Origin: Planctomycetota bacterium
Lineage (GTDB): Bacteria; Planctomycetota; Phycisphaerae; Phycisphaerales; UBA1924
DNA length: 64,000 bases
Assembly (NCBI GenBank): GCA_023432465.1
Contig: JAEYUO010000076.1
Coordinates: forward strand, 1 to 64,000
Direction of reading: 5' to 3'
In this document: positions 9,073-17,853 of the stretch, one piece after another
Numbering within the stretch: the first letter of the stretch is position 1
Layout of the letters: the number at the start of each line of letters is the position of its first letter
The notes under the pieces: generated by a model
Seen by the model: only the letters and a program-made list of their open reading frames with translations
Told to the model about the DNA's origin: nothing
Databases searched by the model: none
Position numbers and translations under genes: made by a program

Positions 9073-9399
9073 ATGCGCGGCCTGACGATCACCGCAGCGT
9101 TGTGGACATGCTGTCTGATCGAGTGCCTCGCAGCTGTCGGCCTCGTCGTCGCCGTGGCGCAACGCACACCAAGCAATCACATCGGCGTTGATCCGAGATG
9201 GCTGGGTCTCGTCGTACTGCCGGCAATCATCATCATCAGCGTCGGCATCTGGCGGCATGTGCGGGCCGCACCAGTTCTGGCGTGCACACTGGTGACGTTG
9301 CTCTTCGCGGTCGCTCTGGTTCTGGTCGATCAACTCAACCTGCTGGTCCAGTACGACGAGTGGCTGCGTCGTGGGATGCCGCCCAGTCCGCTTCAGTAA
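9073..9399 (+). CDS. small membrane protein, unknown
   Basis: The 108-residue product has three likely membrane segments, at about residues 5-30, 43-61 and 66-90, and a short polar tail. I do not recognise the family. It follows the propeller lipoprotein by 21 bp on the same strand and ends 1 bp before the convergent stop of the FHA-domain gene. Coding status rests on the clean hydrophobic pattern and the tight spacing. Confidence 0.6.
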   Translation: MRGLTITAALWTCCLIECLAAVGLVVAVAQRTPSNHIGVDPRWLGLVVLPAIIIISVGIWRHVRAAPVLACTLVTLLFAVALVLVDQLNLLVQYDEWLRRGMPPSPLQ

Positions 9400-9400
9400 A

Positions 9401-9988
9401 TCACTTCTTCTTCGGCTTGTCGTCGAGGTCGATGTCGAAGTCCGAGTCGCTGAGGTCATCGAGCAGCGAATCGATCTGTGCAAGTTCATCGTCCTTGCGG
9501 ACCGGCTTGCCGGGCGTGGGCGCGGCGGGCTTTGCGGCACCAGGTTTGGGTGCGGCGCTTCCGCCACCTCCACCGCCTCCCCCGCCCTGCTGGCTGCCCC
9601 ATGTCGGCACACCCGCGATCGCATCCGCCCCGCCATCCCCGGGCACCGCTACCGCGCCGGAGGCGAACGACTCGGCTGGGTCCACATCCTTGGGGTGGCC
9701 ATCGATGCGGACGACGAAGACCACCGGCCCGACGGCGAGCAAGTCTCCGGGCACGAGCTCGCGCTTCGACACGCGGTCCTTGTTGACGAACGTCCCGTTG
9801 GAAGACTTCAGGTCGCGCACCATCAGCTCATCATCATCGATGAACAGCTCACAGTGATTCCTCGACACGCTCGCGAGGGGCACGCGCAGCTTGCATTCCT
9901 CGCCGCGGCCGATCGTCACGGGGAATGCGCGGAGCGGGACCTCTTTCGAGCCGCCATCCTTCTGCACCATCAAGAGGGTCACGTTCAC
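9401..9988 (-). CDS. FHA-domain protein
   Basis: FHA domains bind phosphothreonine peptides, so this is a probable adaptor in Ser/Thr kinase signalling. The 195-residue product has an N-terminal FHA domain with IGRGEECKLRVP, SVSRNHCEL and VRDLKSSNGTFVN, which carry the conserved Arg, Ser, His and Asn. A Gly-rich linker with a run of nine glycines, a Pro/Ala stretch and an acidic C-terminus (LLDDLSDSDFDIDLDD) ending in KPKKK follow. GTG 9988 is preferred because longer in-frame versions run into hemW. No kinase or phosphatase gene is nearby. It is divergent from hemW over 54 bp. Confidence 0.88.
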   Translation of the reverse strand: MNVTLLMVQKDGGSKEVPLRAFPVTIGRGEECKLRVPLASVSRNHCELFIDDDELMVRDLKSSNGTFVNKDRVSKRELVPGDLLAVGPVVFVVRIDGHPKDVDPAESFASGAVAVPGDGGADAIAGVPTWGSQQGGGGGGGGGSAAPKPGAAKPAAPTPGKPVRKDDELAQIDSLLDDLSDSDFDIDLDDKPKKK

Positions 9989-10042
9989 GCCTGGACCTAC
10001 CCTTCCGCGGCCGAAATCGCCGCACCCCCCCCACTGCCACCC

Positions 10043-11386
10043 ATGGAATCTTCGCAACATATCCGCCTGCCGGTGTTTGGGCAACCGACGGGGGGCCAAG
10101 TCGCCACATTGTCCCCGGATTGCCGCCATCCGCTGGACGAATCGGCGGTGCGAGAGCCTGTTCGGTCACTGTACATCCACGTCCCGTTTTGCTCGCACAA
10201 GTGCCACTACTGCGACTTCTACTCGTTCGTGGACACCCGCGACCAGCAGGACGCGTTTGTGGAGCGCTTGATCGAGGAGTTGACGCTGCTTGCTCCGCAC
10301 GCGGCGGGTGCGCCGCTGCGGACCGTCTTCATCGGCGGGGGAACGCCCTCGCTTCTGGGTCTGGGGTTGTGGGAACGGCTGCTGGAGCGGCTGGGGGCGC
10401 TGTTTGATCTTTCGTGGATGGGCCGGGCACGAGGAGAGGCGGGCCTCCCACGCGGGGAGTTCACCGTCGAGTGCAACCCGGAATCCGCCTCGCCGGAGCT
10501 GATGCGTCTGCTGGTACGCGGCGGCGTGAACCGCGTCAGCATCGGGGCACAGTCCTTCAACCCGCGGCATCTTCGTACGCTCGAACGCACACACGACCCC
10601 GCCAACGTGCCAAAGGCGCTGGATGCGGCGCGGGCGGCGGGGATTGCGCGGGTGTCGGTGGACCTGATCTTCGGCATCCCCGGTCAGACGTTGGCGGAGT
10701 GGGAGCACGATCTGCGGTGCGCGATGGAGCTGGGAACGACGCACGTGTCGTGCTATGCGCTGACATACGAGGCGAACACGCCGATGACGGCGCGCCTGAA
10801 GCGCGGCGAGTTCGCTGCGATGGATGAAGATGTCGAAACGGCGATGTTCGAGCGGACGGTGGAGATGCTGCGAGCGGCGGGGCATGAGCGGTACGAGGTG
10901 AGCAACTTCGCCGTTCCCGGGCATGAGAGCCTGCACAACCTTGCGTACTGGCGTCAGGAGCAGTGGCTCGCGGCGGGGCCGAGCGCATCGGGGCATGCGT
11001 GGGCGGGGATGGGGCTGCGGTCCGGTCTGGGCAGTTGGCGATGGAAGAATGTCGGCAGGCTCGGGGACTATCTGGCGCACAGGGGTCGATCACCGGTTGT
11101 AGATGTTGAAGCGCCTAACGCCGCCCGGCTCATCCGCGAGCGCATCATGACGGGACTGCGGATCGCGGAGGGGCTCGAGAGTGCGAAGGTCCTGGCCGAT
11201 GTGGAGTCGCTCGCGCGTGGTGCAGGCGGTGTGCTCGAAGCGCGAGTCGCAAGACTCGCGAGCGAGGGGCTCATCAGCATTGGGTGTGAGCGGTGGGTAC
11301 TGACGGACTCGGGGTTCCTTCTCGCGGACTTTGTGGCCGCGGAACTGATGGGGCAGGTCCCTGCGAGCGAAAGCCCGACGCGCTGA
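10043..11386 (+). CDS. hemW: radical SAM protein HemW (coproporphyrinogen III oxidase-like)
   Basis: HemW is a radical SAM protein related to HemN that acts as a heme chaperone in some bacteria. The 447-residue product has the cluster motif CSHKCHYCDF at about residues 53-62, then GGGTPSLL, ECNPES, GVNRVSIGAQSFN and DLIFGIPGQT, all family signatures. The HemN C-terminal region is present. The N-terminus is about 45 residues longer than usual; a GTG start closer to the core (SLYIHVPFC) cannot be excluded. It is divergent from the FHA gene. Confidence 0.88.
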   Translation: MESSQHIRLPVFGQPTGGQVATLSPDCRHPLDESAVREPVRSLYIHVPFCSHKCHYCDFYSFVDTRDQQDAFVERLIEELTLLAPHAAGAPLRTVFIGGGTPSLLGLGLWERLLERLGALFDLSWMGRARGEAGLPRGEFTVECNPESASPELMRLLVRGGVNRVSIGAQSFNPRHLRTLERTHDPANVPKALDAARAAGIARVSVDLIFGIPGQTLAEWEHDLRCAMELGTTHVSCYALTYEANTPMTARLKRGEFAAMDEDVETAMFERTVEMLRAAGHERYEVSNFAVPGHESLHNLAYWRQEQWLAAGPSASGHAWAGMGLRSGLGSWRWKNVGRLGDYLAHRGRSPVVDVEAPNAARLIRERIMTGLRIAEGLESAKVLADVESLARGAGGVLEARVARLASEGLISIGCERWVLTDSGFLLADFVAAELMGQVPASESPTR

Positions 11387-11425
11387 CTCGCCGGTTCGCC
11401 TGCTTCCACCGCACCGCCAGCGTGG

Positions 11426-12229
11426 TCATTCCGACTCGAGAGCATCCTCGGCAGCCGGCTCGCTCTTCGCGCTCGCCGACAGCTTGAAGCTCTTCAGGAC
11501 GCGCTTCAGGTCCTTCGGCCAGGCGGTGTGAACATCGACTGTCTCGCCTGTTGCGGGGTGCGTGAACACAAGGCGGTGCGCGTGGAGCGCGAGCCGCGGC
11601 GATGCGCCCTGCACGCGGCGCGGTCCATACAGCACATCGCCGAGGATCGGGCATCCGATCGCTTCGAGGTGCAGGCGGACCTGGTGCAGCCGCCCGGTGA
11701 CCGGACGCACCTCGATGAGACAGCCGTGGTCGGAGGTATCCAGCACGCGATAGGCGGTGAGGGCGGGCTTGCCCGCGCCCGCACGGGTGATCCGCGCGAG
11801 CTTCATCACCCCTGTTCCGGATCGTGCGTGCTTGGGCGCGGCGGCGTTTGGCGACTCGATGATCGGCATGCGGATGACGCCGATCGGCTTCTTGGGCGCA
11901 TCCGAGCAGATGGCCCAGTAGAACTTCCTTACCCGCCGCTCGGCGAAGTCCCCGCGGAGCTTGTCGTACGCCGCGGGCTTGAGCGCGACGAGCAGCAGCC
12001 CGGAGGTTTCTCGGTCGAGCCGGTGGAGGAGGCCGAAGTCGCGCGACTTGCCGAGGTTCTGAAGCTGATTGGGCCATCGGGCAAACAGCCCGTTGAGCAG
12101 CGTGTCCGCCGCGTGGCCCTTGCCGGGCTGCGTGGCGAGCCTGGTGGGCTTCTCGACGACGGCGACATCGTCGTCTTCGTAGTGGATGGCGAACGTGATC
12201 TTGGGGTTGGCTTCGACAGAGAGGCTCAT
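11426..12229 (-). CDS. RluA-family pseudouridine synthase (no S4 domain)
   Basis: The 267-residue product is a compact RNA pseudouridine synthase. It has the catalytic motif LLHRLDRETSGLLLV near residues 65-80, the GRLHQVRLHL motif and ALHAHRLVFTHPATGE near the end. It lacks an N-terminal S4 domain, unlike the synthase at 6387-7724. A Lys/Ala-rich tail of about 20 residues ends the protein. Its ATG overlaps the stop of pgl as ATGA, so it is translationally coupled to pgl. Substrate RNA unknown. Confidence 0.9.
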   Translation of the reverse strand: MSLSVEANPKITFAIHYEDDDVAVVEKPTRLATQPGKGHAADTLLNGLFARWPNQLQNLGKSRDFGLLHRLDRETSGLLLVALKPAAYDKLRGDFAERRVRKFYWAICSDAPKKPIGVIRMPIIESPNAAAPKHARSGTGVMKLARITRAGAGKPALTAYRVLDTSDHGCLIEVRPVTGRLHQVRLHLEAIGCPILGDVLYGPRRVQGASPRLALHAHRLVFTHPATGETVDVHTAWPKDLKRVLKSFKLSASAKSEPAAEDALESE

Positions 12230-13083
12230 GGTGTGCGGCCCGGAGCAAGGGGAGAGGGGCAGGCCGCGTGGTCGAGGTACCAGCGGAGCTCGCCGGCCAA
12301 TGGACTCACGCCGAGGATCGGAAGGTCGGCGGGATCTTCCGGCGCGCCGCCGACCGTCGCGCGGATGACGCGATCGACCATCGGCCGCTTGCCCTCGCCC
12401 GTGACGAGCACGGCGATGAAGCGGCTGGCGTTGATCATGGGCAGCGACAGCGTCAGGCGCTCCGGAGGCGTGACCGTGGGGCCGGAGTTGAATCGCACCA
12501 GCTCAGGGCGGATGTGTGCCGGAACCGCGGCCGAAGCAGGGTCGGGCTGAAGGTCCGCCAGCAGCGCGGGCGATCGCGGGAAGAGCGAGGCCGTGTGCCC
12601 GTCGTTGCCCATCCCCAGCAACACAAAGTCCAGCCGGTCGTGGCCCTTCTCGCGCCAACCCAGGTGCTCGCGCAGCTCGCGCTGATAGGCAAGGTCCGCA
12701 TCGTCGGCCAGCGCGTGCATCGGGTGGAGCTGCTCGGCGGGAATGCCCGAGTGCTCGCCGATGGTCTCCTCGATGTTCCGGAAGTTGCACCGGTCATCAT
12801 CGAACGGCACGCGCCGCTCATCCACGATCCAGATGTGGGTCTGCATCCATGGGAAGTTGCGGAAGATCGGATCGATCATCAGCCGGCGGTAGAGCGGCAG
12901 CGGCGTCGAACCGCCCGAGAGCGCCAGGTGGAACGACCCGAACACGCGGATGCAGTTGAGCGCGTGGAGCATCATGTCCGATGCCAGCGTGCCCATCACC
13001 CCCTCCACATCGTCGCGCAGCACCACAGCGCCGGGCAGTCGCGGCGGAACGGGCTCGGGCGTGAGGTCGTAGGTCTCTTCCAT
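12226..13083 (-). CDS. pgl: 6-phosphogluconolactonase
   Basis: Pgl hydrolyses 6-phosphogluconolactone, the step after Zwf in the oxidative pentose phosphate pathway. The 285-residue product has the SugE/NagB-fold motifs LALSGGSTPLPLYR, VDERRVPFDDDRCNFR and GMGNDGHTASLFP. ATG 13083 was chosen because the next in-frame ATG upstream (13140) lies inside the terminator hairpin of the previous gene. It is separated from zwf by one unrelated secreted-protein gene on the same strand and overlaps the RluA-like gene by 4 bp. Confidence 0.93.
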   Translation of the reverse strand: MEETYDLTPEPVPPRLPGAVVLRDDVEGVMGTLASDMMLHALNCIRVFGSFHLALSGGSTPLPLYRRLMIDPIFRNFPWMQTHIWIVDERRVPFDDDRCNFRNIEETIGEHSGIPAEQLHPMHALADDADLAYQRELREHLGWREKGHDRLDFVLLGMGNDGHTASLFPRSPALLADLQPDPASAAVPAHIRPELVRFNSGPTVTPPERLTLSLPMINASRFIAVLVTGEGKRPMVDRVIRATVGGAPEDPADLPILGVSPLAGELRWYLDHAACPSPLAPGRTP

Positions 13084-13124
13084 GCCGCGTATTGTGGGGC
13101 GCGCTCCACGCGGGTTCCAGCCGG

Positions 13125-13159
13125 AAACAAAAGAACCCATGGACCGGGTCCATGGGTTC
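13125..13159 (-). terminator. rho-independent terminator after the dockerin gene
   Basis: A perfect 11-bp stem (GAACCCATGGA / TCCATGGGTTC, 13133-13143 and 13149-13159) with a 5-nt loop is followed on the minus strand by TTTTGTTT. It lies 33 bp past the stop of the gene ending at 13192 and just upstream of pgl, so pgl probably has its own promoter or depends on readthrough. Confidence 0.85.
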
Positions 13160-13191
13160 GTGAGGCAGCGGGAGTCGTTCGCGGGGGCGGC

Positions 13192-14868
13192 TTAGCCGCA
13201 ACCGGCGAACCAAGCTGACAGGAAGGCGAAGATATCCGGCACGCTCGGGGATGGATCCACGCCGTCGAAGTTCGCCGAAGCATCGCCCGCGAACCACGCC
13301 GCGAGGAAGGCAAAGATGTCCGGCACCGCGACGGTGTCATCCTGATTGAAGTCCGCACGGCAGCACGGCTGGGTGTTGTTTCCCGGCTCGTTGCACGCGG
13401 TGCCGATACCCGCGAACCTCGAGTTGGCCCCCACACACTCCGCCTCGGTGACGACGACGCACGTCCCGCCGATGCAGCACGCGCCGGTCTGGGCCGCGCC
13501 GCAGGGGTTCGGCTCACAGCTGGTCAGCGGGCCCTGCCAGGTCGCGCCGGGAATGCCGTTACAGCTCGCCTGGGTGAGCGGGAAGCAGAAGTTGGTGGAT
13601 GAGCAGCAGGCGCCAACCGGCTGCGGGCAGTTGTTGGGTGAGCACGTTGTCCCGACTCCCTGGAACGCACCGCCCATGCCGGTGCACGCCGGGCTGGAGA
13701 GCCCCGCGACGCAGCTTCCATCGGGCATGCAGCACGCGCCCAAGGGGCAGGTATCGCCGGGGCCGCACAGCACGCCCAGACCGATGAACGTGCCGCCGAA
13801 ACCGGTGCACACCGCGGGATCAAGCACCTGGCAGGTTCCGCCGCCGAAGCAGCACGCACCGGTGGTCGAGGGGCAGGGGTTGGGGCTGCATGATCCGCCC
13901 AAGGTCCAGCTGCCGCCCGATGCGGTGCAGTCCGCCTCGGTCTGAATAGAGCACGATCCGCTGACGCAGCATGGTCCCGTCGGGTCGGTTGTGCAGTTCA
14001 CACTCGACCACGTCGCCCGCATCACCCAGTCGCCCGTCGGCCGACACAGGGAGATCAGCCCCGCAAAGGTCGTCCACCCGCCGTTGGGCGGGCAACCGAA
14101 ACTGCCGCAGTTCACCGCGAAAAGCCAGTTGCGCGCCGACTGCGCCAGCCCATCCACATCCGTGCAGGGGAATGCGTTCGAGCCTGACGGGGGGGCCGTG
14201 AAGCACGGGTTCGCGGTCTGATTGTTGTGCTGATCGATTCTCAACCCGATGGAGAATGTGTTCGTCCCGCCGGTGTTGTAGACAAAGATCTGCTCGGGAT
14301 CTCCCGGATCGATGGAGACCTGAATGTTCAAACCCGCCGTCCCCGGTCCGATCCGAGCGTGCGGCAGATCAATATCGTTCGACGAGTACTCAAAGACCAG
14401 CGTGCCCGTGCTGGGTGGCCCATCCCACACCAGCACCGTGTACTCGGTCGTCGTCTGCACGGTCGCGGACGAGGTCGCCATGATGAACTCAAGCAGATCG
14501 ACCTTGATGGGAAACGCATCCGCAGGAAGCACGTAACTCACCGCCGCGATCTCGTTCTCCGCGAATCCTCCCTGAGCGTTGAAAGTGCCACCCGCAAAGT
14601 TCGCCCCGGTGTGGCTGGCAACCATTGGCGGACACCCCGGCCCGCGAAGCGTGGGAAGCTCCCCGCCGGAGGGACGGATGGTCACGGCCATGTTCTCGAT
14701 GCGCTCCAAACCAACAGGCACGGCCAACGCCGTTCGCCCCGCCTCCTGTCCCACAGCCTCCGCCGCGGCCTTCTGCGCGTGCACAGGCGCAGCGCACACC
14801 AATGTCACCATCGCGATACACGACACACGCCGGAGGAACGATCCGGCGAACAGTTCACGACTCTGCAT
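13192..14868 (-). CDS. secreted Cys-rich repeat protein with C-terminal GC-type dockerin-like module
   Basis: The 558-residue product starts with a signal peptide (cleavage likely after APVHAQ, about residue 29). A beta-rich region of about 250 residues follows. Then come five Cys-rich repeats of about 38-42 residues, each opening GACC or GPCC and ending near C-x-PN-x-C. The C-terminus has two copies of a PDIFAFLxAWFAG helix, each after an acidic Asn/Asp loop (ADFNQDD and ANFDGVD), ending WFAGCG. This matches the planctomycete GC-type dockerin-like end, thought to be a sorting or docking module. AGGGAGT lies 9 nt before ATG 14868 and a strong terminator follows. Confidence 0.88.
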   Translation of the reverse strand: MQSRELFAGSFLRRVSCIAMVTLVCAAPVHAQKAAAEAVGQEAGRTALAVPVGLERIENMAVTIRPSGGELPTLRGPGCPPMVASHTGANFAGGTFNAQGGFAENEIAAVSYVLPADAFPIKVDLLEFIMATSSATVQTTTEYTVLVWDGPPSTGTLVFEYSSNDIDLPHARIGPGTAGLNIQVSIDPGDPEQIFVYNTGGTNTFSIGLRIDQHNNQTANPCFTAPPSGSNAFPCTDVDGLAQSARNWLFAVNCGSFGCPPNGGWTTFAGLISLCRPTGDWVMRATWSSVNCTTDPTGPCCVSGSCSIQTEADCTASGGSWTLGGSCSPNPCPSTTGACCFGGGTCQVLDPAVCTGFGGTFIGLGVLCGPGDTCPLGACCMPDGSCVAGLSSPACTGMGGAFQGVGTTCSPNNCPQPVGACCSSTNFCFPLTQASCNGIPGATWQGPLTSCEPNPCGAAQTGACCIGGTCVVVTEAECVGANSRFAGIGTACNEPGNNTQPCCRADFNQDDTVAVPDIFAFLAAWFAGDASANFDGVDPSPSVPDIFAFLSAWFAGCG

Positions 14869-15079
14869 CTCGATGACTCCCTGCTCTGAACAGCGCTTGC
14901 GCAGACTGCGTCCGCGGCCGGTACGACAAATCGGCAACATCCTGAGTGTGCCAGCAGAACGCCATCGCACAAGCCCATTTCGACGAACGGACGTAAAGCC
15001 ATGCGCCGCGAACCGGCCGGAGGTTCCGTTCCGCCCGGCGAGCCCGCGCCTCAACCCCGGGGATTCTCGGTCGTTGGCC

Positions 15080-16669
15080 CTACCGAACCTCATCCGGCCG
15101 CGGATTGTGCCATTCCCGGCCCTCGCGGCCGAGCAGCAGGTCCGCCCCCGGCGGGCCCCACGACCCCGGGGCATAGGTCTCGATCGCGCTGCGGAGCTGC
15201 TCATTCTTAATGAACGGCTCACAGATCCGCCACGACCCCTCAACCTCGTCCCGATGCTTGTACAGCGACCGATCCCCCTCGATGGCATCGAGAATCAGCG
15301 GGCCGTACGCCTCGATCTGCTCTCCGCCGAAGACCTTGCCGTAATCCAGATCCAGCTTCGCCGAGGCGATCTTGAGCCCGCCCCCCGGCACCTTGGCATC
15401 CACTCGTAAGGAGATCCCCTCGGTCGGAGCGATGTTGATGACGATGCGGTTCTGCGAGCCGCGCTCCGCCGCTGAGGGCACGCCGAGCTTGCGGAACATG
15501 TTGGTCGGGGCGGGCTTGAAGGTAATGACCACCTCCGTGAGCTTCCCGGCCATCTTCTTGCCCGAGCGGAGATAGAACGGCACGCCGTTCCATCGCCAGT
15601 TGTCGAACTCGACGCGGATCGCGGCAAAGGTCTCGTTCCTGAGCCGGGGATCCACACCCTTTTCATCGACATACGCAAGGTCATCGGGCCCGGGACCCGC
15701 GCCGTAGCGACCGAAGGCGGCGAGGCCGGGGACCTGGTCCTTCTGGGCGATGACGGCGGTGCTGAATATGGCGATCTTCTCGCGCATGATGCCGCCCGCA
15801 TCGAAGACACTCGGCGGTTCCATCGCGACCAGAGCAAGCACCTGCAGCAGGTGAGACTGCACCATGTCCCGCAGCGCGCCGCCTGCGCCGGAGTCGTAGT
15901 AGTTGGCCGCGCGGGAACCGACGCCGACCGTCTCCGCTGCGGTCACCTGCACGTGGTCGACGTAGTTGCGGTTCCAGATGGGCTCGAAGATGGTGTTGGC
16001 GAAGCGCATGACCGCGATGTTCTGGACGAGTTCCTTGCCCAGGTAGTGGTCGATGCGGTAGATGGCCTCCTCTTCAAACACGCGGCCGAGGGCGCGGTTG
16101 AGCGAAGCCGCGGAAGCAAGGTCGGTGCCGAAGGGCTTCTCGATGATGATGCGCTGCCACGCCGAATCGCTCAGGTTCAGCGAGCACCACCGCTTGCCCT
16201 CTGTCACCATGCCCGCCGCGCCGATCGCCTCGACAATCGGCTCGTACAGATCCGGCGAGACCGACAGATAGAACAGCAGGTTCGGAAGGCCGCATGGCTT
16301 GCTGATGCCCGCGCCCTGTGCCAGATCGCTGATGCGCCGCATCAACGCGGCGTAGGACTCGGAATCGGCCGCATCGCCGGGTTGATAGTGCACACGCTGG
16401 GCAAACTGCCGCCAGCGGCCGGTCTCGTAGTGGGCGGAGAACTTCTCGACGCTGGGCGCGAGCTTCTCGCGGAACTGATCATCGGTGAGCGGCGTGCGAG
16501 AGACGCCGAGAATCAACGTCCCCTTGGGGAGCACGCCCTGACGTTCAAGGTCGTAGAGCGAGGGGATGAGCTTGCGGTGCGTCAGGTCGCCGGAGGCGCC
16601 GAAAATGACGATGACGCAGGGTTCGGCGGCGTTGCTTGAGGTGGTGGCGGTCATCGCGGGGCTGGGCAT
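15080..16669 (-). CDS. zwf: glucose-6-phosphate 1-dehydrogenase
   Basis: Zwf oxidises glucose-6-phosphate to 6-phosphogluconolactone with reduction of NADP or NAD. The 529-residue product has the nucleotide-binding GASGDLTHRKLIPSLYDL near residue 24, IIEKPFGTDLASA and the substrate motif RIDHYLGKELVQN, whose His and Lys are catalytic. Length and order fit the family. The start is ATG 16669; ATG 16654 is equally plausible. It lies upstream of pgl on the same strand but separated by the dockerin gene, and is divergent from thiE. Confidence 0.95.
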   Translation of the reverse strand: MPSPAMTATTSSNAAEPCVIVIFGASGDLTHRKLIPSLYDLERQGVLPKGTLILGVSRTPLTDDQFREKLAPSVEKFSAHYETGRWRQFAQRVHYQPGDAADSESYAALMRRISDLAQGAGISKPCGLPNLLFYLSVSPDLYEPIVEAIGAAGMVTEGKRWCSLNLSDSAWQRIIIEKPFGTDLASAASLNRALGRVFEEEAIYRIDHYLGKELVQNIAVMRFANTIFEPIWNRNYVDHVQVTAAETVGVGSRAANYYDSGAGGALRDMVQSHLLQVLALVAMEPPSVFDAGGIMREKIAIFSTAVIAQKDQVPGLAAFGRYGAGPGPDDLAYVDEKGVDPRLRNETFAAIRVEFDNWRWNGVPFYLRSGKKMAGKLTEVVITFKPAPTNMFRKLGVPSAAERGSQNRIVINIAPTEGISLRVDAKVPGGGLKIASAKLDLDYGKVFGGEQIEAYGPLILDAIEGDRSLYKHRDEVEGSWRICEPFIKNEQLRSAIETYAPGSWGPPGADLLLGREGREWHNPRPDEVR

Positions 16670-16746
16670 GCGAGGATGGTATCGAATCTGCGAAGCCAGG
16701 GGTGGGATCGGATTGTGCCGACTCGGCCACCGCTACGATCGCGCGT

Positions 16747-17853
16747 ATGGATCGTGCTGCACTGCGGATCATCGATGCGAACGCGAACCGGGCAAGCGAG
16801 GGGGCTCGCGTGCTGGAAGATGCAGCGCGGCTGGGCATGGGGGATGCGGCGATGGCGGCACGGTGCAAGGCCCTGCGGCACGGGCTGCGGGCTGCGCTTT
16901 CAGGCATCGACGGGACAGAGCTCTTGGCATCGCGCGATACGCCGCGAGATGTGGGGACGCGGATGACCGGGGCTATGGAGGGGGAGCGCGCGGGGATGGC
17001 GAAGGTGTGCATCGCGGCGGGGAAACGTATGGCCGAGGCGCTGCGCGTTCTGGAGGAGACCGTGAAGCTGGTTGGGAACGGCGGAGGGGTGGCCGCCGGA
17101 GCGATCAAGGCCCTGCGGTATGAGGGGTATGAACTGGAGAAGCGCATCGTGCTGGCGGTGAGCAGGCCGCGGCGGCAGTGGCGGCTGTGCGTGCTGATCA
17201 CCGAGGCGCTGTGCACCAAGCTGGGGTGGGAGGAAGTTGCGCAGCGGGCGATCCGCGGCGGGGCGGACTGCGTGCAACTTCGGGAGAAGGAGTTGGCGGG
17301 GAGGGAAGTTCTGGCGAGGGCGCGGCGGCTGGTGGAGATCGCCGCGGAAACGCAGGTTGGTGGCAACCCTGCGCGGCTGCGCGCAGATGTCATCATCAAT
17401 GATCGGCCGGACATCGCGGTGATGTCGGGCGCAGCGGGCGTGCACCTCGGGCAGGAGGATGTCGGAGTGGAGGATGCGCGGCAGGTGTTGGGCGCGCGGA
17501 TGCTGGTGGGGGTTTCGACCTCGCGCCTGGAGGAGGCGCAGCGTGCGTTTGCAGAGGGCGCGGACTACATCGGCCTTGGACCGATGTTTGCAAGCACGAC
17601 CAAGGCCAAGCCGCGGCTTGCGGGGCCGGAGTATCTGCACGAGTTTCTGGAGTGGGACCGGGCAAGAACATGCGACATCGGCGGCGAGCCGTTGCCGCAC
17701 CTGGCGATCAGCGGGATCGACCCGGCGCGGGCGGGACATTTGGCATCGGCGGGGTGTGCGGGGGTAGCCGTTTCATCGGAAGTCTGCTCCTCGGCTGAGC
17801 CGGAACGGGTGTGCGCGGCGATCGTGCAGGCGATGCGCGAGCATCAGGCCTGA
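16747..17853 (+). CDS. thiE: ThiD2-ThiE fusion: thiamine phosphate synthase with N-terminal ThiD2 domain
   Basis: The 368-residue product joins two thiamine steps. Residues 1-135 match the ThiD2 domain (RIIDANANRASEGARVLED, then RMAEALRVLEE), a family reported to phosphorylate hydroxymethylpyrimidine phosphate in place of classical ThiD. Residues 140-368 are ThiE, which joins the pyrimidine and thiazole phosphates: CVQLREKEL, VIINDRPDIA, GVHLGQEDV, YIGLGPMFASTTK and a C-terminal AISGI. The ThiE part has an insertion near residue 300. The ATG at 16747 gives the exact domain start. No TPP riboswitch was seen upstream. The last 10 bp overlap the convergent gene. Confidence 0.9.
   Translation: MDRAALRIIDANANRASEGARVLEDAARLGMGDAAMAARCKALRHGLRAALSGIDGTELLASRDTPRDVGTRMTGAMEGERAGMAKVCIAAGKRMAEALRVLEETVKLVGNGGGVAAGAIKALRYEGYELEKRIVLAVSRPRRQWRLCVLITEALCTKLGWEEVAQRAIRGGADCVQLREKELAGREVLARARRLVEIAAETQVGGNPARLRADVIINDRPDIAVMSGAAGVHLGQEDVGVEDARQVLGARMLVGVSTSRLEEAQRAFAEGADYIGLGPMFASTTKAKPRLAGPEYLHEFLEWDRARTCDIGGEPLPHLAISGIDPARAGHLASAGCAGVAVSSEVCSSAEPERVCAAIVQAMREHQA

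Noticed and set aside
7168..9636. 822-codon open frame on the minus strand
   Set aside because: It is opposite the pseudouridine synthase, propeller lipoprotein and small membrane gene; Arg/His-rich, no motif.
16670..16746. TPP riboswitch upstream of thiD2-thiE
   Set aside because: The conserved CTGAGA-type core was not found and the gap to zwf is too short.
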